A stretch of 64,000 bases of DNA from Baylisascaris procyonis (Eukaryota; Nematoda; Chromadorea; Rhabditida; Ascarididae): assembly GCA_037389465.1 (NCBI GenBank), contig JAZARR010000213.1:3950501-4014500 (forward strand), given 5' to 3'. Each line of letters opens with the position of its first letter. Position 1 is the stretch's first letter. Positions 49,146-61,418 of the stretch are shown in pieces. Below the pieces are notes generated by a model, which saw nothing but the letters and a program-made list of their open reading frames with translations, was not told the DNA's origin and made no database searches. Position numbers and translations under genes: made by a program.

Positions 49146-49500
49146 TCATGTGACATCATCGTTGGGATATGCATGGAAATTTCCATGTACATCCAACTTC
49201 CTGTAGCTCGTTTCGGAGATGGAGCTACCCAGAAGTTGGAGCTAAACCAACTAGATCCTAGATAATATTGACGGATATTTGTAATTTCAATTCCAGTCGT
49301 TCTCAGTTTGGAATAAATGGAGAGACAATCGGCGCATATTTGTGCCCGTACAAGAAACAATCTCATTCACAATAATGCGTCCTACAGACGCAAGTTCACA
49401 GATGCTCACAAACGTAAGCTCAAGATAGCCATACACCCAAATGAAAATAACACACCTGAAAAGCCGTTTTAGTATCATCCATCCTTACAGAGTGAGCCAT
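49146..49500 (-). CDS. Candidate two-exon small gene, 46 aa, unknown
   Basis: Exon 49456-49500 starts with ATG, reads MAHSVRMDDTKTAFQ and ends at a donor CAG|GTGTGT in phase 0. Exon 49146-49241 follows an acceptor TAGTTGGTTTAG, also phase 0, and runs 31 codons (ends HAYPNDDVT) to TGA. Intron 214 bp. It would lie on the same strand between RPN2 and ACSF3. There is no recognised family, no convincing trans-splice acceptor just upstream and no clear AATAAA, so chance matching of splice sites is possible. Confidence 0.22.
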
Positions 49501-50017
49501 ACTATCGTTTCGATAAACTCCCGAAAGCAGATTAAATATAATTCAAAAGTCCAGTATCCCAATGTGCTAGTACCGATGGACGTAATAACCGCCTCCTAGT
49601 GCATTCGCAACTACATAATGCGACTACCTTTTAGCTAATAGGTATACACATAAACACTTAATAATTTCGGATCAATATGCCAATTATTTGAGATTAAAAC
49701 AATATGCAAATAAAAGCTATAAGACGATTTATTAAACATTTGCATAAAACAAATAAATAATCGAAAAAAAAAGAAGAATGAAACAACTTTTCTAATACAA
49801 AAAAAGAACCAACAGATAAATTTTAAACCCGACCTTAACAAGAAAAAAAAAACATTACCGCAGAAAAGAGTTCAATCAACAAATGTCGAAGGCATATCAA
49901 CGAGTAACAATAATCTTTCGACTTAATGAAATAATAAATTATTCATAAATTAATATCACTGAGAAATTAAAGAATCCAACTTCTTTTTAGAGATGGAAAT
50001 CATTGCAACAATCGAAA

Positions 50018-50023
50018 TTTATT
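50018..50023 (-). terminator. Poly(A) signal of RPN2
   Basis: AATAAA on the minus strand about 160 bases beyond the RPN2 stop codon. Confidence 0.6.
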
Positions 50024-50181
50024 TCTCTTTCGATATATTGACGTCAAATAATCGATGAAACTAGTGCACTCAAAACGAGCGATTCGATGCAACGGACAAT
50101 AAACCAAGTGATATCCCTATGAGAAAGATCACAATTGTAGGGCGCATGAAAACGAGATAACATCGAGCTTTGCGATCCACC

Positions 50182-53100
50182 TTACTCGCTCTTCTCCCTG
50201 AAATTTATAGAAAATAAACGACTACACTTAGGGCTTAGTATAAATAAATTCAGTTGCAAACATATTAAACACGCTTTTAGATCAGCTCAGAAACGCAGGC
50301 AAAATGGAACAGCCGCATGCATTGCGTCTGGTTACGAACCATGTCCACAATATCCATACCTATAAATATCACAAGTGTTTTTTTAGCAAATGATCCAGAC
50401 AGTCAACGCATAGAATAATTCTAAAAAAGAACAATTGCATTTTCGTTTATATTAAATAACTCAAACTAACTTTCATTCATGAGGAAAAAAGTGTGAAGAA
50501 ACAAAATTGAAGAATATAGTTTTTCTGAATCAATTAATCATTGCCAATGAAAGTGTGAAAATGAATGAGAAATAAAACAAACTTCCTCTTTTGCGCTACC
50601 GCCCTCAGAAGACGATTGCCAGCCATGAAAGTGAGCGCACCAATTGCCGAGAGATACTTCAACGTTTGGAACATATTGAGTCGCAGCCAGAAGATGAAAT
50701 ACAAGCCGAATATACCTGCAAATGCAACATATAAAATACCCACATACTCATCGTATAATACCCACACACTCGTCCCATATACATTCAGCCTGTACCTCCA
50801 TACTGGTACTAACACCTATATGCAGGTATGAGTATCGGTATGGAGGTACAGGCTTTGAACCTTCACACCGGTACTCATATCTGCAGACAGGCTTTGTACT
50901 TGTACCCATATACATAAATACCTGTAAATATACAAATTACACCTGCAAAGTACACGCTCCCATAGATATATTCCTCCGAAGAAACAAGCAGATATTTTCG
51001 ATCTTTTTTTTAGTATTTGCATATCAATGGACAACCAACAACCCAAAAACGTCGAATATCTCCAAAAATGGAAGTTGCAATCAACATAACGTCTACCAAC
51101 ATCGCTATTATCTTTCAATAGATAAATATCTGATATTCGTTAGCATAAGTTCATTTCTTCCCAAACAATAACATCTAAGGGAATTATCAACGTCTTATCG
51201 CAACCACCTAAACCTGTCATAAAGCGGAAAAGACTTTACAAACTACAAATACTCCTTTCAATCATTCACTAATAGCATAATCTTTTAAGCTAAAGGCAAA
51301 GAAAAAACAATTTAACAAGTTCAGTATTGAGCCACATAGGTTATGTTAACTTAACTCAATTTTTATTTACTCTTAGCTTATATGTAAGCAATATTATTCA
51401 TTGCATATTCATACAATAGTAAACGTATCATCAGCATCTAATAAACGTTCAAAAAAAGGTGACAAATGAGACGAAGGCAATTAACGCTTGTTTCATCGGA
51501 ATGATATAATACCAACCTGCTAAACCAACATGGAATGCGAATGTCCATAAAGAAATTGGCATATTGCCAAAATTAATCCCCACTCGCAGCCACTGAAAAT
51601 TTAAATATTTCTTTTATAAACAAGACACAAAAAAAAAACTTTTCCCACATGGACATTCTCCCATTTTTTTCGTTCTATTATCCTCTAATTTGGATAAATT
51701 CATAGAATTTTCTATTTATAAAATTCTAAACAAAATTAATATTAATATTATTAACTCCTTGATGCTCCATTATAGGAAATCACGGAATCACTTAAGGAAC
51801 AATTTTAAGTGGAAATTTTTGGCGCATAGAATTACGCTAATCAGATAGTATTACGCAATCCATTGATCAAAATCCATCAAGCACACAATTCGAACTCACC
51901 TAATTAAATAATTTCAAAAAATAATGAGTGAATTTCGATAAAATTTGGATATAAACATGACGACAATAAAGCTGTCCCCCTCCCCATACTCGAAATGCGA
52001 AAGGCACACCTGAATAGCAACTGAACCATAAAAATAGGAAGGGTACGAAAATGATAAAAATTTAGAAACATACCAAAATAAGAAGCACGAAAAGAGGAAG
52101 AATGCACAGCACGGTAAACGCATCGGAGACAATCTGTGAAGGACGTTTTTCCGGCTCACGAAACATGTGTTTTATCTCAGACAACTTCTCGTAGTTTACC
52201 TCCTCCGACTTTTTCACCTTCGGTGGCACCACCGACGGCAATTTCAAGTTCACATCAACCTCAAATAAAAATTCACATCAGATATCACTATCACAGTAAC
52301 TTTAGGTGAATATATCGTAACGACACACTTTTTTAAACGTTATTTCTTTGTCATTTTTTTTCATTATTAACAATATTGTTTGTGATATTATTTTTTAAGA
52401 CAAATTACTAATGAAAAAACCTGAAATTGTGGTTACGCAACACTTTTACTAAACAAATTCACGAAGACTATTGCCACCTATAGCACATTCGCAATAACGG
52501 ACAGAATAGTAAACATAGCTTAAGCCCCATATGTTTCATCTTCCTTCCCCCTTCCCCTCCCCCCTCTAGGAATCAGAATCCTCTGAATAACGCCCTCTGA
52601 ATCGGCCAAAAACAACCGCTTGCATCGTTTTACATCCAAATAAGTTGAGCCTAAAAAAAGAACTGCATGAGGTTCTACTGATGAACAATTAAATTAATTG
52701 AAGAAACAACGATAAATATATCCGATTAGAAGCTGAGCTTTAAGATGAGCAAACATCAGCAAAGTAAAATGTAATGCATTACAACGAACCAAATTCCAAT
52801 CAAAGGCGTTTGCGATAGCCGCATCTCCGACTATAAGACGAACCGCATATTTGCCAGAGAGTCCCTCAAAATCTTTCGCCGATTTCTCGAAATCCTTCAA
52901 AATAAGAACGAATAAATAATGAAGTATATCTGAGTTATTCCACACTCGTAATTAATAACAAAGACATGAATAGAAAAATCAAAGGAAACAATAATTCGTT
53001 CTCTAGTGTTTTTTTTTAAAGAAATTATTAACGGAAGTGGTGAGAGTTTAAGGAATTTCCCAGAGTTCCTTCATATTTTTCTGCAACTTTTATAGTATCA

Positions 53101-56100
53101 GCCAAATTGCTCGCCACTTCCTGTCACAGTCGATTCTCATTGTTTAATTCTTCCGAGCATAAATTTGCACAATCCTTACAGAATCATCATCACATTACTG
53201 TGAGATCTCCAAATAATCTTTTTAGAACATTCCAATGTCTTCAAGAATTAAATATTCAATTTTTCATTGTTCACCTATATGCGCCACCCAGCAATCAAGC
53301 TAATTTGCGTAAAGGCAAAGGTCCCATCAATTGCTGATAATAAGAAACTTTATTGATGACATTTCATTTTAGCACTCACATCCCTTGTGTTTTCCGCATA
53401 AATCTCCGCTTCACATTTTCATCGCTATGAAAGAAATTCACCTCGTCATCGAATGAAGATAAAAGCGACAAAAATAAAAACAAAAAATCGCACCACATCA
53501 AATGTGTATGAATTCGTGCGATCCGGCGTTGCGATGAAGATGATTTCATGTTTTGTATCAACATGAACGAACGCTACGAATGCCTGATGGACGGTGACCG
53601 CTTCACCCGATTTTGCCTCCCTCACAATGAATTTTATCTCCATCTTGCTATGAGCATCCGCTTCGAGTATTCGACCTAGCTTTGAGCTCTCCTTCACTCT
53701 AAAAATCTTTCAGTCATCATCTCATATTGCTAAATATGGCAACAAAACATCGTTGGTTAGCTGGCACTTATATCTATCACTTCCAGCATATTTTGACAGG
53801 AAAAGATCTAATAGCCGTTTATATTTCCATACAAAAATAATGATCAGTCAAAGAAAAATAGGCAAACAGCACGAATAAAACCAAATCGAATACAAATAAG
53901 CTGGAAGTCACTAAGAAGCCTTCAAAAACTTCCTCCACAAAAAACAACTTTAGTACCTTATTCTAACTCGCAAATAGTCCACTAAAATGTTTACATCAAC
54001 TGCAATAATTTCCCTCTCATCTACCTTTTAAAATAAAGACAACTGAATAATAAATTAACACCAACTTATGCACATTGCTCGATTTTGAAAGCTCACGATC
54101 GAAAACTGCAACTGTCACATCTTCAATACGCATTTTTGCCAAAATCTTCACCATCACCGATGCACCATTCGTTCCCACCAGCCGTTTGTCCTAATAAATG
54201 CAATTAAATTAACACTTCAACGATCATTTATGAATCTTTGACATAAGAAACGACTATATCAACTGGAAATTATTATTTCAACAGAGTTTTTCAATGAACG
54301 AAGAATTAAACAAAAATCTTCATGTAACACTTTCCCAATGTGAAAATTAAAGCTTCATTCAGTCACCAAAACTACAACCTTCCTCCACATGTTTACAGTT
54401 GCTTCTCTGTAATCCGCCAATCAAACGTTGATGACCAATGCGTGAATGCTAGGAGCAAATCTTCTTAGAACTGAAATTATCCTCTAACTGAAAATATTTG
54501 TAAAAATTCCACTTAAAAAAATTTTTTTTTTGCAAGAAAATGATTTTAACAATGACGGGAAAATTTTGAGTGACACTGTCTCATTCAAAAAAAATGACCA
54601 TTCTCCCACCTCTTTCCAACCACCAACCACCTACACTATTTTACTGAAATTATAGACTGTTATGAAACAAACATATCTTACATGACTTCCAGCGGTGAGC
54701 GCAATGACATAGAATCCGCGAGCCTTTGCTTTGTCAATCTTTGCCTCATATAACGTACGTTTAGGATCGGCGGCAACTCGTACAAGTGGTTGACGAGTAG
54801 CCACTACCTCTTTAGTGGCGACATGTGTCGCTGAATCGATATTTACCGATAGGTCGCCAACGCTTTCACCCAAAACATTCGATACACGAATTTGTATTGG
54901 CTGAAAATGCTCAATGCATGAACAAACATTCATGAAAACCTTCAATAAATAAGCATTCATATAAATTCATCATCATTTTAATGTGCTGCTTAATAAATAA
55001 AACATTCAATATATCAATTGGTATTTAACATATACGAATTTGATGTTACTCACTTGCAACCACAATCATGATACCACACAATAGCAGTGAACATAATCCT
55101 AGTGGAATGCGATATGAAACGAACCTGAGACGCATCCATAATGGCCATATTGGAAGCGAGAGATATAACAACTGGTACTTGGAAGTTGTTGAACGCAAGT
55201 TTCCTGAGTGCCTTCACCAGGAGATACGCCCCACGATCCATTTGCACACCTCGACGGCTCACAAGGTAATTCGCCAACTTTACCGCCTCATCCTTTAAAA
55301 ATATCTTTACTCCTATCAGCAAGTTGTGCTTAGAATCCTCAAAAAGAAGAAAAAAATAAATAAAAATAAATATAAATATAAAAAAGATAAACAAATATGA
55401 ATTTATTATGCAACCCGGCCAATCACTGAAAGATGGCCATTATCAGCGCAATCTGACATCACTGGTTGAACATTAAAAAAATAAAGAAAAAAACAAAGCA
55501 AAATTCGCGTAAACTTTTCACTTTCCACTGACCATCTCATTAACCATCAACCTTCAGATTCGAAATATTCAGAAATAGAAATAAAATCTGAAAATTATTC
55601 AATATAGATGGAAATGAATATTCAAAAAAAAGAACATACACTCTTCACATTCGGCGACTTGTTGACCTTATCGGCGAGAGCGTATATTCCATAAACACCC
55701 ATTGCCGTCACCGATAGTCCACCTTCCAACTGAATATTCAAATAAGAACTCCAAAGCAAGAAATGAAATCCATTCGAACATGAATGAAATCTTTCAAGCC
55801 AACACGACACAACGAGTTCTTTACATAAAGATCTTCGAACAGCTTCTTGTGTACGTCAAGAAATTTTTTTGGCGGCAGGTATCATTACAAACCATTCTAC
55901 AATGCCGATGATCCGTCCTCCATTCCCCTCTGCCCCCTCCCCCTTTCCTCTAAAAAGCTGTTGCGAAACACCTCCGACATCGCCTTAAACGACTCCAACT
56001 TTGAGTCGTCATAGAGAAAAGGGTATTCAATGACAATTTGAGCTGATTACTATTACTACACACTATGCTCGAACAGGAATACTCAGAGCAAACGGAACGA

Positions 56101-59100
56101 CTCCTCTCTTCCCTTTTCAGTTAAGTTCCTTTTAATGATAGTGGAAGATGAGTGCATCAAAAATGTGGAAAAACTCAGTATTCGATATGAAAAAACCGTG
56201 ATCCGGATTGCCAAGATATCGCATAAAATTTAAGCATCTGAGATCATCGACCAGAAAGTATTTTGTGGCAAGGTAGCGGGGAGGGGGAGGAGGCGGGGGA
56301 GCGAAGGAGATAGGAATAAGGACATTCACTCAGGAATGTAGAACGTATCCCCTAACTCCTATTACTATAAGTGGTAATGTCCTCCACTCCCTTCTAACAA
56401 AACCGCCCTCCAATCGGCATCAGCATTAATCAAAAAACATATGAAGAATTCCGCATATACGTGAATGAGAATCCAGGAAAATAATACCTGAAGATATTTT
56501 CCGTCGACATCGTCTGCTTGTCCAACAATATCCTCCACACGGTTCAAAAATTTCTCCGCATTTACTTTATCCAACAATGCGGCTGCATTCAAACCATATG
56601 CCAAACTGAAAAAAAAAAGTCGCAAAAATTTGCAAAAAAAAGAACCGAATAAACAAACAAAACGAGAACTCATTCAAATTGAATTAGACTAGCGGATAAG
56701 CGAATCACATAAAAACATCAGTCATACTTCTTTCCAGAATCTTTTATCTATGACACCTCAACCGATTGCATAAATTCTTCAGAACGGTGTAGTTCCTCAC
56801 CAACTAACAAAACAATTAGGACTGTCTGAATAATTACACTATCCCATCAACTGATATGAGCATAAGCATTCAATCATAGCTTAGGCTTATAAATGGATTA
56901 AAGATCTCGACTCTAACCTTTGCGCAATGGAAGCAAAACTTACTCTAAAAAAACGCAACATATGCCAGCAACGGCTCGCAGAAACGAAAATTTTTTTAGA
57001 GAGACGGCGAGTTGTCAGAGGTGGTTACATCATACTATTTAAGCTCTTTTTATCCTCTTATCCGCCTTACTCTCCTGCTTCCAAATATTTCATAAAATTT
57101 AGAAATGTAGCAGCCACTCTTTCACGTCCCTCCTTCCACACCTCTCCCCTCCCCCTGTCCTCATACCACTATATATGTATAAAAACCCACCGATTACATC
57201 ATATACAAGAAACGGAAAAACCGACCGTGTGCTAAACCGATAAATTTCAGAAAAAGGTAAAACTCAGTGCAGAAAAACAAAACCCTTCGAAATAATTCCA
57301 TATCATAAATTCCGCATTTCTTTTAAAGAACACTGTACTACAATCAAGATTTCTCGCTTAGCAAACAAAAATAATGAACCTCGATGCACTATCGTCCTTG
57401 AATGCTGTAGTGAGCGCTTTTGTGAAATCCACATAGTTCACCTTCAAGTTGAGTATATGAGAGGCGGATAACGCATAAAAAAGGTCGGTTGTTGTCGGTT
57501 TTTGTTGCTTAGAGGCAGCTTCAATTGTTTCCTTAGCACCTGTCATTGTACCTAAATTGCAACCTTTCAACCCGGATGCGATGTTTGCAGCATGATAGAT
57601 AGCCGATAGACTTGTACCGCTTGCCTTCTTTGCCGCATCACAAATCACCTGCAATGACCACTTGTTTAGCCTATTCATCAACGTTATCCAGTGAAGAGTA
57701 TAGCAAGAGATAACTGACCGTGTCCTCTCTCTAACCCATTTGATCATTTCTTTCCGCTCGCCATATACGATGCACTGTTTACACATGATATCTGCCTGCT
57801 TATTCATTATATTCGCTCCCCGCTATGTAAGCAATTCGCCAATTGTTCACTTGCGTTGACTATTTTGCCTGGGTCATTTTCTTCGCCGGCTATATGCAAT
57901 TCTAACTGCCTATCTATTAGATCCTTACCAAGCAGTACTGCTTAAATTCACTCTAAAAGTGGCTTATCCGGTTATTCAATATTATTCAATACCTCCTATT
58001 GAGGGCTCATTTTTACGCACTTGCTCAGTTACCTACATCCAAAGCACAGAGTCGGGTGCAATGTTTCGGTATTAAAACCTATTATGAGAACCGTGCGCTA
58101 TTAGTTATGTTCTACAGCTCATGTTCCCTCTTTCATAATTCATATCAGCTCAAATTTGATGCCATAAAATATCTTCATAAAAGGTTCCACTAAGGATGGC
58201 ACTGAACAGAAGCCTGAGCATGACCATTATGCCAACATTTGCACTTCTTTGACGGCTGAAAAAACTAATAAAGTGCCGACAGGTATATAGGTATATACCA
58301 GTGTAAATATAAATTCTTCCTCAACTCATAAGAAAAGAAATTAATGCGGTCAATGTAACTGAGGTCATGCTACCTTGAAATAATGCCACTGTAATGCAAT
58401 GACCTATCTATACAAAACATGTCATGAATTCACACAACGACGTGCTACTATTTGAAGTATCTCACTGCGGACGCACCTTTTGCTCACCTCTAAGAAATTT
58501 CTTTGCAAAGTCATTTTGCGCTCAACGATTTAGAGGCCGTAAGTTTTTCACCGCTTATGAAACAAGTATGAAAAAAGCTATTTTACAGACGCATTAAACG
58601 TTTGCTCGATGAAGAGAAAATAATTTAGCTCATAATGTTCAAAAATACAGTTCTTTTGATTATATATACATAAAGTGAGCTCATAGACACCGATAACAAT
58701 GCAACAACCCACTTTGTTACATTTCTTCTGTACAAAAAACCTCAGAAGATCTATGCAAAATCGTATCACCATCAGGAAAGCTAGACAGTATTAGCAGCAT
58801 ATTATTTTCACCGGTGATAACGTATAAACTAAAACTGCACGGTACTCGCAATAGACCTTTCTCTCCTCTTCATCAGAAAGCCGGTTCAATCATTTGAAAG
58901 CACTAATCCCATATAACAATGTTGACAATACCTGAGTTAATTAAAAATTTAACTTATATACTCCTAAACGTCGCAATAAACGAACAGAAAAAGAAATTAT
59001 CAAGTGAACCTTTGTTACTGAAAGTAATCGTTAAGAATACTTCAAATATAAGGTCCTGTAGAACCATAATAACTCAACGCACACCTTTACAATGAAAAAA

Positions 59101-61399
59101 AGAAGTCAATTATCTTCTCCAACAAGAAAATGAAAAAAAAAACCTGTGACTTGGCTGCGTCGATTTGGACATCAAGCGCTTTAAGACCACTCACGCCATG
59201 ATGGAGAGAGGCTAGATCCTTAAAAATCTTTCATAACAAAGGGAAATGACTATAAAAAAACATCTTAATAACGAATGCCATTAGTGAATCGATGCTTTGT
59301 AAAGTTACACGGCTAAAACAAACTTAAAATTGATTCTACTAAGCATGATAATGAAATGCACCAACCATTATCAATATTTCACTCCTCTTCATTGCATGAT
59401 TCGCTTCAGTCAACCTTTTTCCTCTGGCCCCCTTTCCACCCTTCTTTTCTCCTTTGACCAATTTAGGCGCGTACTACACGATGTCCTCCCCCCCCCCCCC
59501 AATATGGCCACTTTACAACTTTCGTTTCCTTTGGTCACTTTTGATGCATAACTAAAAAGACATAAAAAGGGCGAATGACAAATTGCCACTGTATCATTTC
59601 ATGAAGCATTTCGAACGTTCTATAGGCATAAATTATATCCCACATAGCAGCTCGAAGATACAGAAAATGCACCAGATGTTGTAAACGAGACCATGGTATT
59701 CAACTGGACTTGAGGATGGGAACTACATGGGTGGGGAAGGGGAGGAGAGAGCTATCGTTTCCTCATCAACAAAGATGTGGGGAATTTTTTCTTGCAGATG
59801 CCACATCCCTTCTCATCGATTTCCACTCTCTAACTTCTCTTTGCACTTTACCAGCTTTGTTTAGCTATGCTCTCAAAAATCCACCTGCTGAATTGGGCAA
59901 TCATCTAGTAACCTCCCATTAGTACAAATAATTTAATATTATATTCGAAGCAGATAAGTTCGTAAATGTGATCCGATCGTTCCATGAAGGGATGCGCGCT
60001 CGCGTTATCGAAGCAGGCAACATGTCGGATGCATTCGCAGTTACCAACGGCACCAAACAGGGATGTGTACTTGCTCCGCTTCTGTTTGGGATCTTCTTTG
60101 CCATGATGCTGTCGGTCGCATTTAAAGACTGCAATACTGGCATACCAATTCAATTTCGAATGGATGGCAACATCTTCAACCTCAAACGGTTAGAAGCCAG
60201 AACAAAAGTACACACTGCAGTCATCCGGGAACTCCTATATGCTGATGACTGCGCGTTAATGGCACATTCCTGCGCGGATCTACAAGACATCATGAATCGA
60301 TTTGCCACGGCAGCCAACCGTTTTGGCTTGAAGGTCAGCCTGAAGAAAACCGAAGTTATGTACCGAGAATGCCCAGATCGTCAGCAGCCTACATCACACA
60401 CCGTAACAGTTGACGGATCCAATCTTCGGGTTGTCGATAACTTTACATACCTAGGCAGCACACTTACAAGCTCAACATATAATGACACAGAAACTTCCAG
60501 AAGATTGGCGAAAGCGAGTGCCGCATTTGGCAAACTATACAAACGTCTCTGGAGCAGACATGAAGTGAAACTGAGTACTAAGGTTGCGGTATACCGTGCA
60601 GTCGTGCTAACAACACTTCTCTACGGTTCCGAAACCTGGACGCTATATCGAAAAGACATCAAGAGACTGGATCAGTTTCATATGCGATGTTTACGCAAAA
60701 TTGCAAATATCAGGTGGCAAGACAAAGTAAGGAACACTGAAGTGCTGAAAAGGTGCGAGATAACTGGTATCGAAGCATACATCATCTCGTCCCAACTACG
60801 TTGGGTTGGGCATGTCATCAGAATGCCGGACAACCGCATCCCCAAGCAACTACTTTACGGACAACTCGCCTCTGGGGAACGGAAACGAGGACGTCCGCTG
60901 CTTCGATACAAGGATGGAGTCAAGGCAACGCTGAAAGCGTGTCAAATGGAGCTAAAGGATGACATAGTACATGACAGACAGCTGTGGAGGAGAGCATGCC
61001 GCGAGGGGACTGCACGATTTGAGGGATGTCGAGTTCGAGCACTGGAAGAGAAAAGATCGCGACGACTATTGGGCACAAGTGGGCCTGGTCAAGGAGTACG
61101 GTTTATCTGCGATAGGTGCAACAGGACATGCTTATCCCGAATTGGACTCGTCTCACACATGCGCGTTCACCGGTGATGAGATCCGTTGACTTCAACGGCT
61201 CAGTCCATGATGATATTCGAAGCAAATAACATGTGCTAAAAAAACCAATTACGAATACCTTAGTATTGAGAGCATTGTGGAAAACGTTGATAAGCGCTTC
61301 ACGACTTGCGCTATCCAAATAGTGATTCAAAAATGGCGTTGCTGAGTATGTTGCTCCTATCAGGGAAAGTAAAACCATCAGATGAATTGCAATCGCCAT
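50182..61399 (-). CDS. RPN2: Ribophorin II, oligosaccharyltransferase delta subunit
   Basis: Fourteen phase-matched exons: 61259-61399, 59144-59218, 57380-57648, 56488-56605, 55640-55729, 55125-55337, 54682-54900, 54060-54190, 53494-53698, 52790-52894, 52074-52259, 51517-51592, 50583-50715, 50182-50197; about 658 aa, close to human RPN2. It is a structural subunit of the ER oligosaccharyltransferase complex that N-glycosylates nascent proteins (ostd-1 in C. elegans, from memory). Seen: a signal peptide (IHLMVLLSLIGATYSA); a lumenal region with GLKALDVQIDAAK matching the ribophorin N-domain; HMFREPEKRP (553-562), a ribophorin II hallmark; and three C-terminal membrane segments around FTVLCILPLFVLLIL, FHVGLAGIFGLYFIF and LKYLSAIGALTFMAGN, with LNMFQTLKYL between the last two. 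The final exon gives only 5 codons and ends KEKSE, a KxKxx-type ER retrieval tail. Exon 9 donor is uncertain by 3 bases. Intron 1 holds an antisense LINE. Confidence 0.95.
50787..50854. repeat. 24-bp inverted repeat hairpin in RPN2 intron 12
   Basis: 50787-50810 and 50831-50854 are inverted copies with two mismatches (arm AGCCTGTACCTCCATAC...), loop 20 bases that itself contains ACCT/AGGT. Adjacent sequence to about 50940 repeats pieces of it (GGTACTCATAT, ACAGGCTTTG), so it may have arisen within a minisatellite. In RNA it would form a stable stem-loop of pre-miRNA-like size, but no evidence of processing is available. Confidence 0.85.
56294..56303. other. Introns 2-4 of RPN2: nothing further recognised
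   Basis: The larger RPN2 introns (57649-59143, 56606-57379 and 55730-56487) hold AT-rich sequence with scattered C- or T-rich tracts such as the G-rich patch around this position. No additional element is supported. Confidence 0.4.
59488..59500. repeat. Poly(C) run of 13
   Basis: C homopolymer in RPN2 intron 1, upstream of the LINE insertion. Confidence 0.95.
59941..61229 (+). mobile_element. 5'-truncated non-LTR retrotransposon with target-site duplications
   Basis: The 17-mer starting ATATTCGAAGCA at 59941-59957 recurs at 61213-61229 with one mismatch, marking target-site duplications around a body of 59958-61212. The body carries only the reverse transcriptase and C-terminal parts; the endonuclease region is absent, as expected from 5' truncation during target-primed reverse transcription. 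It lies antisense in RPN2 intron 1. The 3' end is TCCATGATG without a long A tail. The open frame and close duplications indicate a young insertion. Confidence 0.93.
59968..61176 (+). CDS. LINE reverse transcriptase with C-terminal C2H2 finger, N-terminally truncated
   Basis: 402 codons without a stop; the frame stays open upstream to the truncation point, and the listed start is a GTG, so no native start codon survives. Seen: TNGTKQGCVLAPLLF, the RT block before the active site; the catalytic YADD (91-94) in LLYADDCALM; LKVSLKKTEVM; LGSTLTSSTYNDTE; YGSETWTLYRKD; and a C-terminal finger C-x2-C-x12-H-x3-H (CDRC to HMRVH). These blocks are typical of non-LTR retrotransposon RT and its thumb/tail region. 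Function in place is unlikely because the endonuclease is missing, but the frame has no disabling mutation. Clade not assigned. Confidence 0.95.
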   Translation: MIRSFHEGMRARVIEAGNMSDAFAVTNGTKQGCVLAPLLFGIFFAMMLSVAFKDCNTGIPIQFRMDGNIFNLKRLEARTKVHTAVIRELLYADDCALMAHSCADLQDIMNRFATAANRFGLKVSLKKTEVMYRECPDRQQPTSHTVTVDGSNLRVVDNFTYLGSTLTSSTYNDTETSRRLAKASAAFGKLYKRLWSRHEVKLSTKVAVYRAVVLTTLLYGSETWTLYRKDIKRLDQFHMRCLRKIANIRWQDKVRNTEVLKRCEITGIEAYIISSQLRWVGHVIRMPDNRIPKQLLYGQLASGERKRGRPLLRYKDGVKATLKACQMELKDDIVHDRQLWRRACREGTARFEGCRVRALEEKRSRRLLGTSGPGQGVRFICDRCNRTCLSRIGLVSHMRVHR

Positions 61400-61416
61400 T
61401 TTGAATTATTCGGTAC

Positions 61417-61418
61417 CT
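61417..61418 (-). promoter_or_regulatory. 3' splice acceptor just before RPN2 start codon
   Basis: TTTTATTTCAG ends 17 bases upstream of the ATG at 61399. A strong acceptor with a very short leader fits nematode spliced-leader trans-splicing. Confidence 0.65.

Larger units (their letters stand above)
48329..50181. other. 1.85-kb intergenic region between RPN2 and ACSF3
   Basis: Contains a GC-richer stretch 48430-48674 with a 12-bp palindrome and a 23-base poly(A) run (48675-48697), a candidate two-exon small ORF (49146-49500), and the RPN2 poly(A) signal. Otherwise AT-rich. Confidence 0.5.

Noticed and set aside
50534..50582. Hydrophobic read-through tail as the normal RPN2 C-terminus
   Set aside because: A donor and a phase-compatible last exon exist and give a short polar tail more like other ribophorins; read-through is kept only as an alternative.
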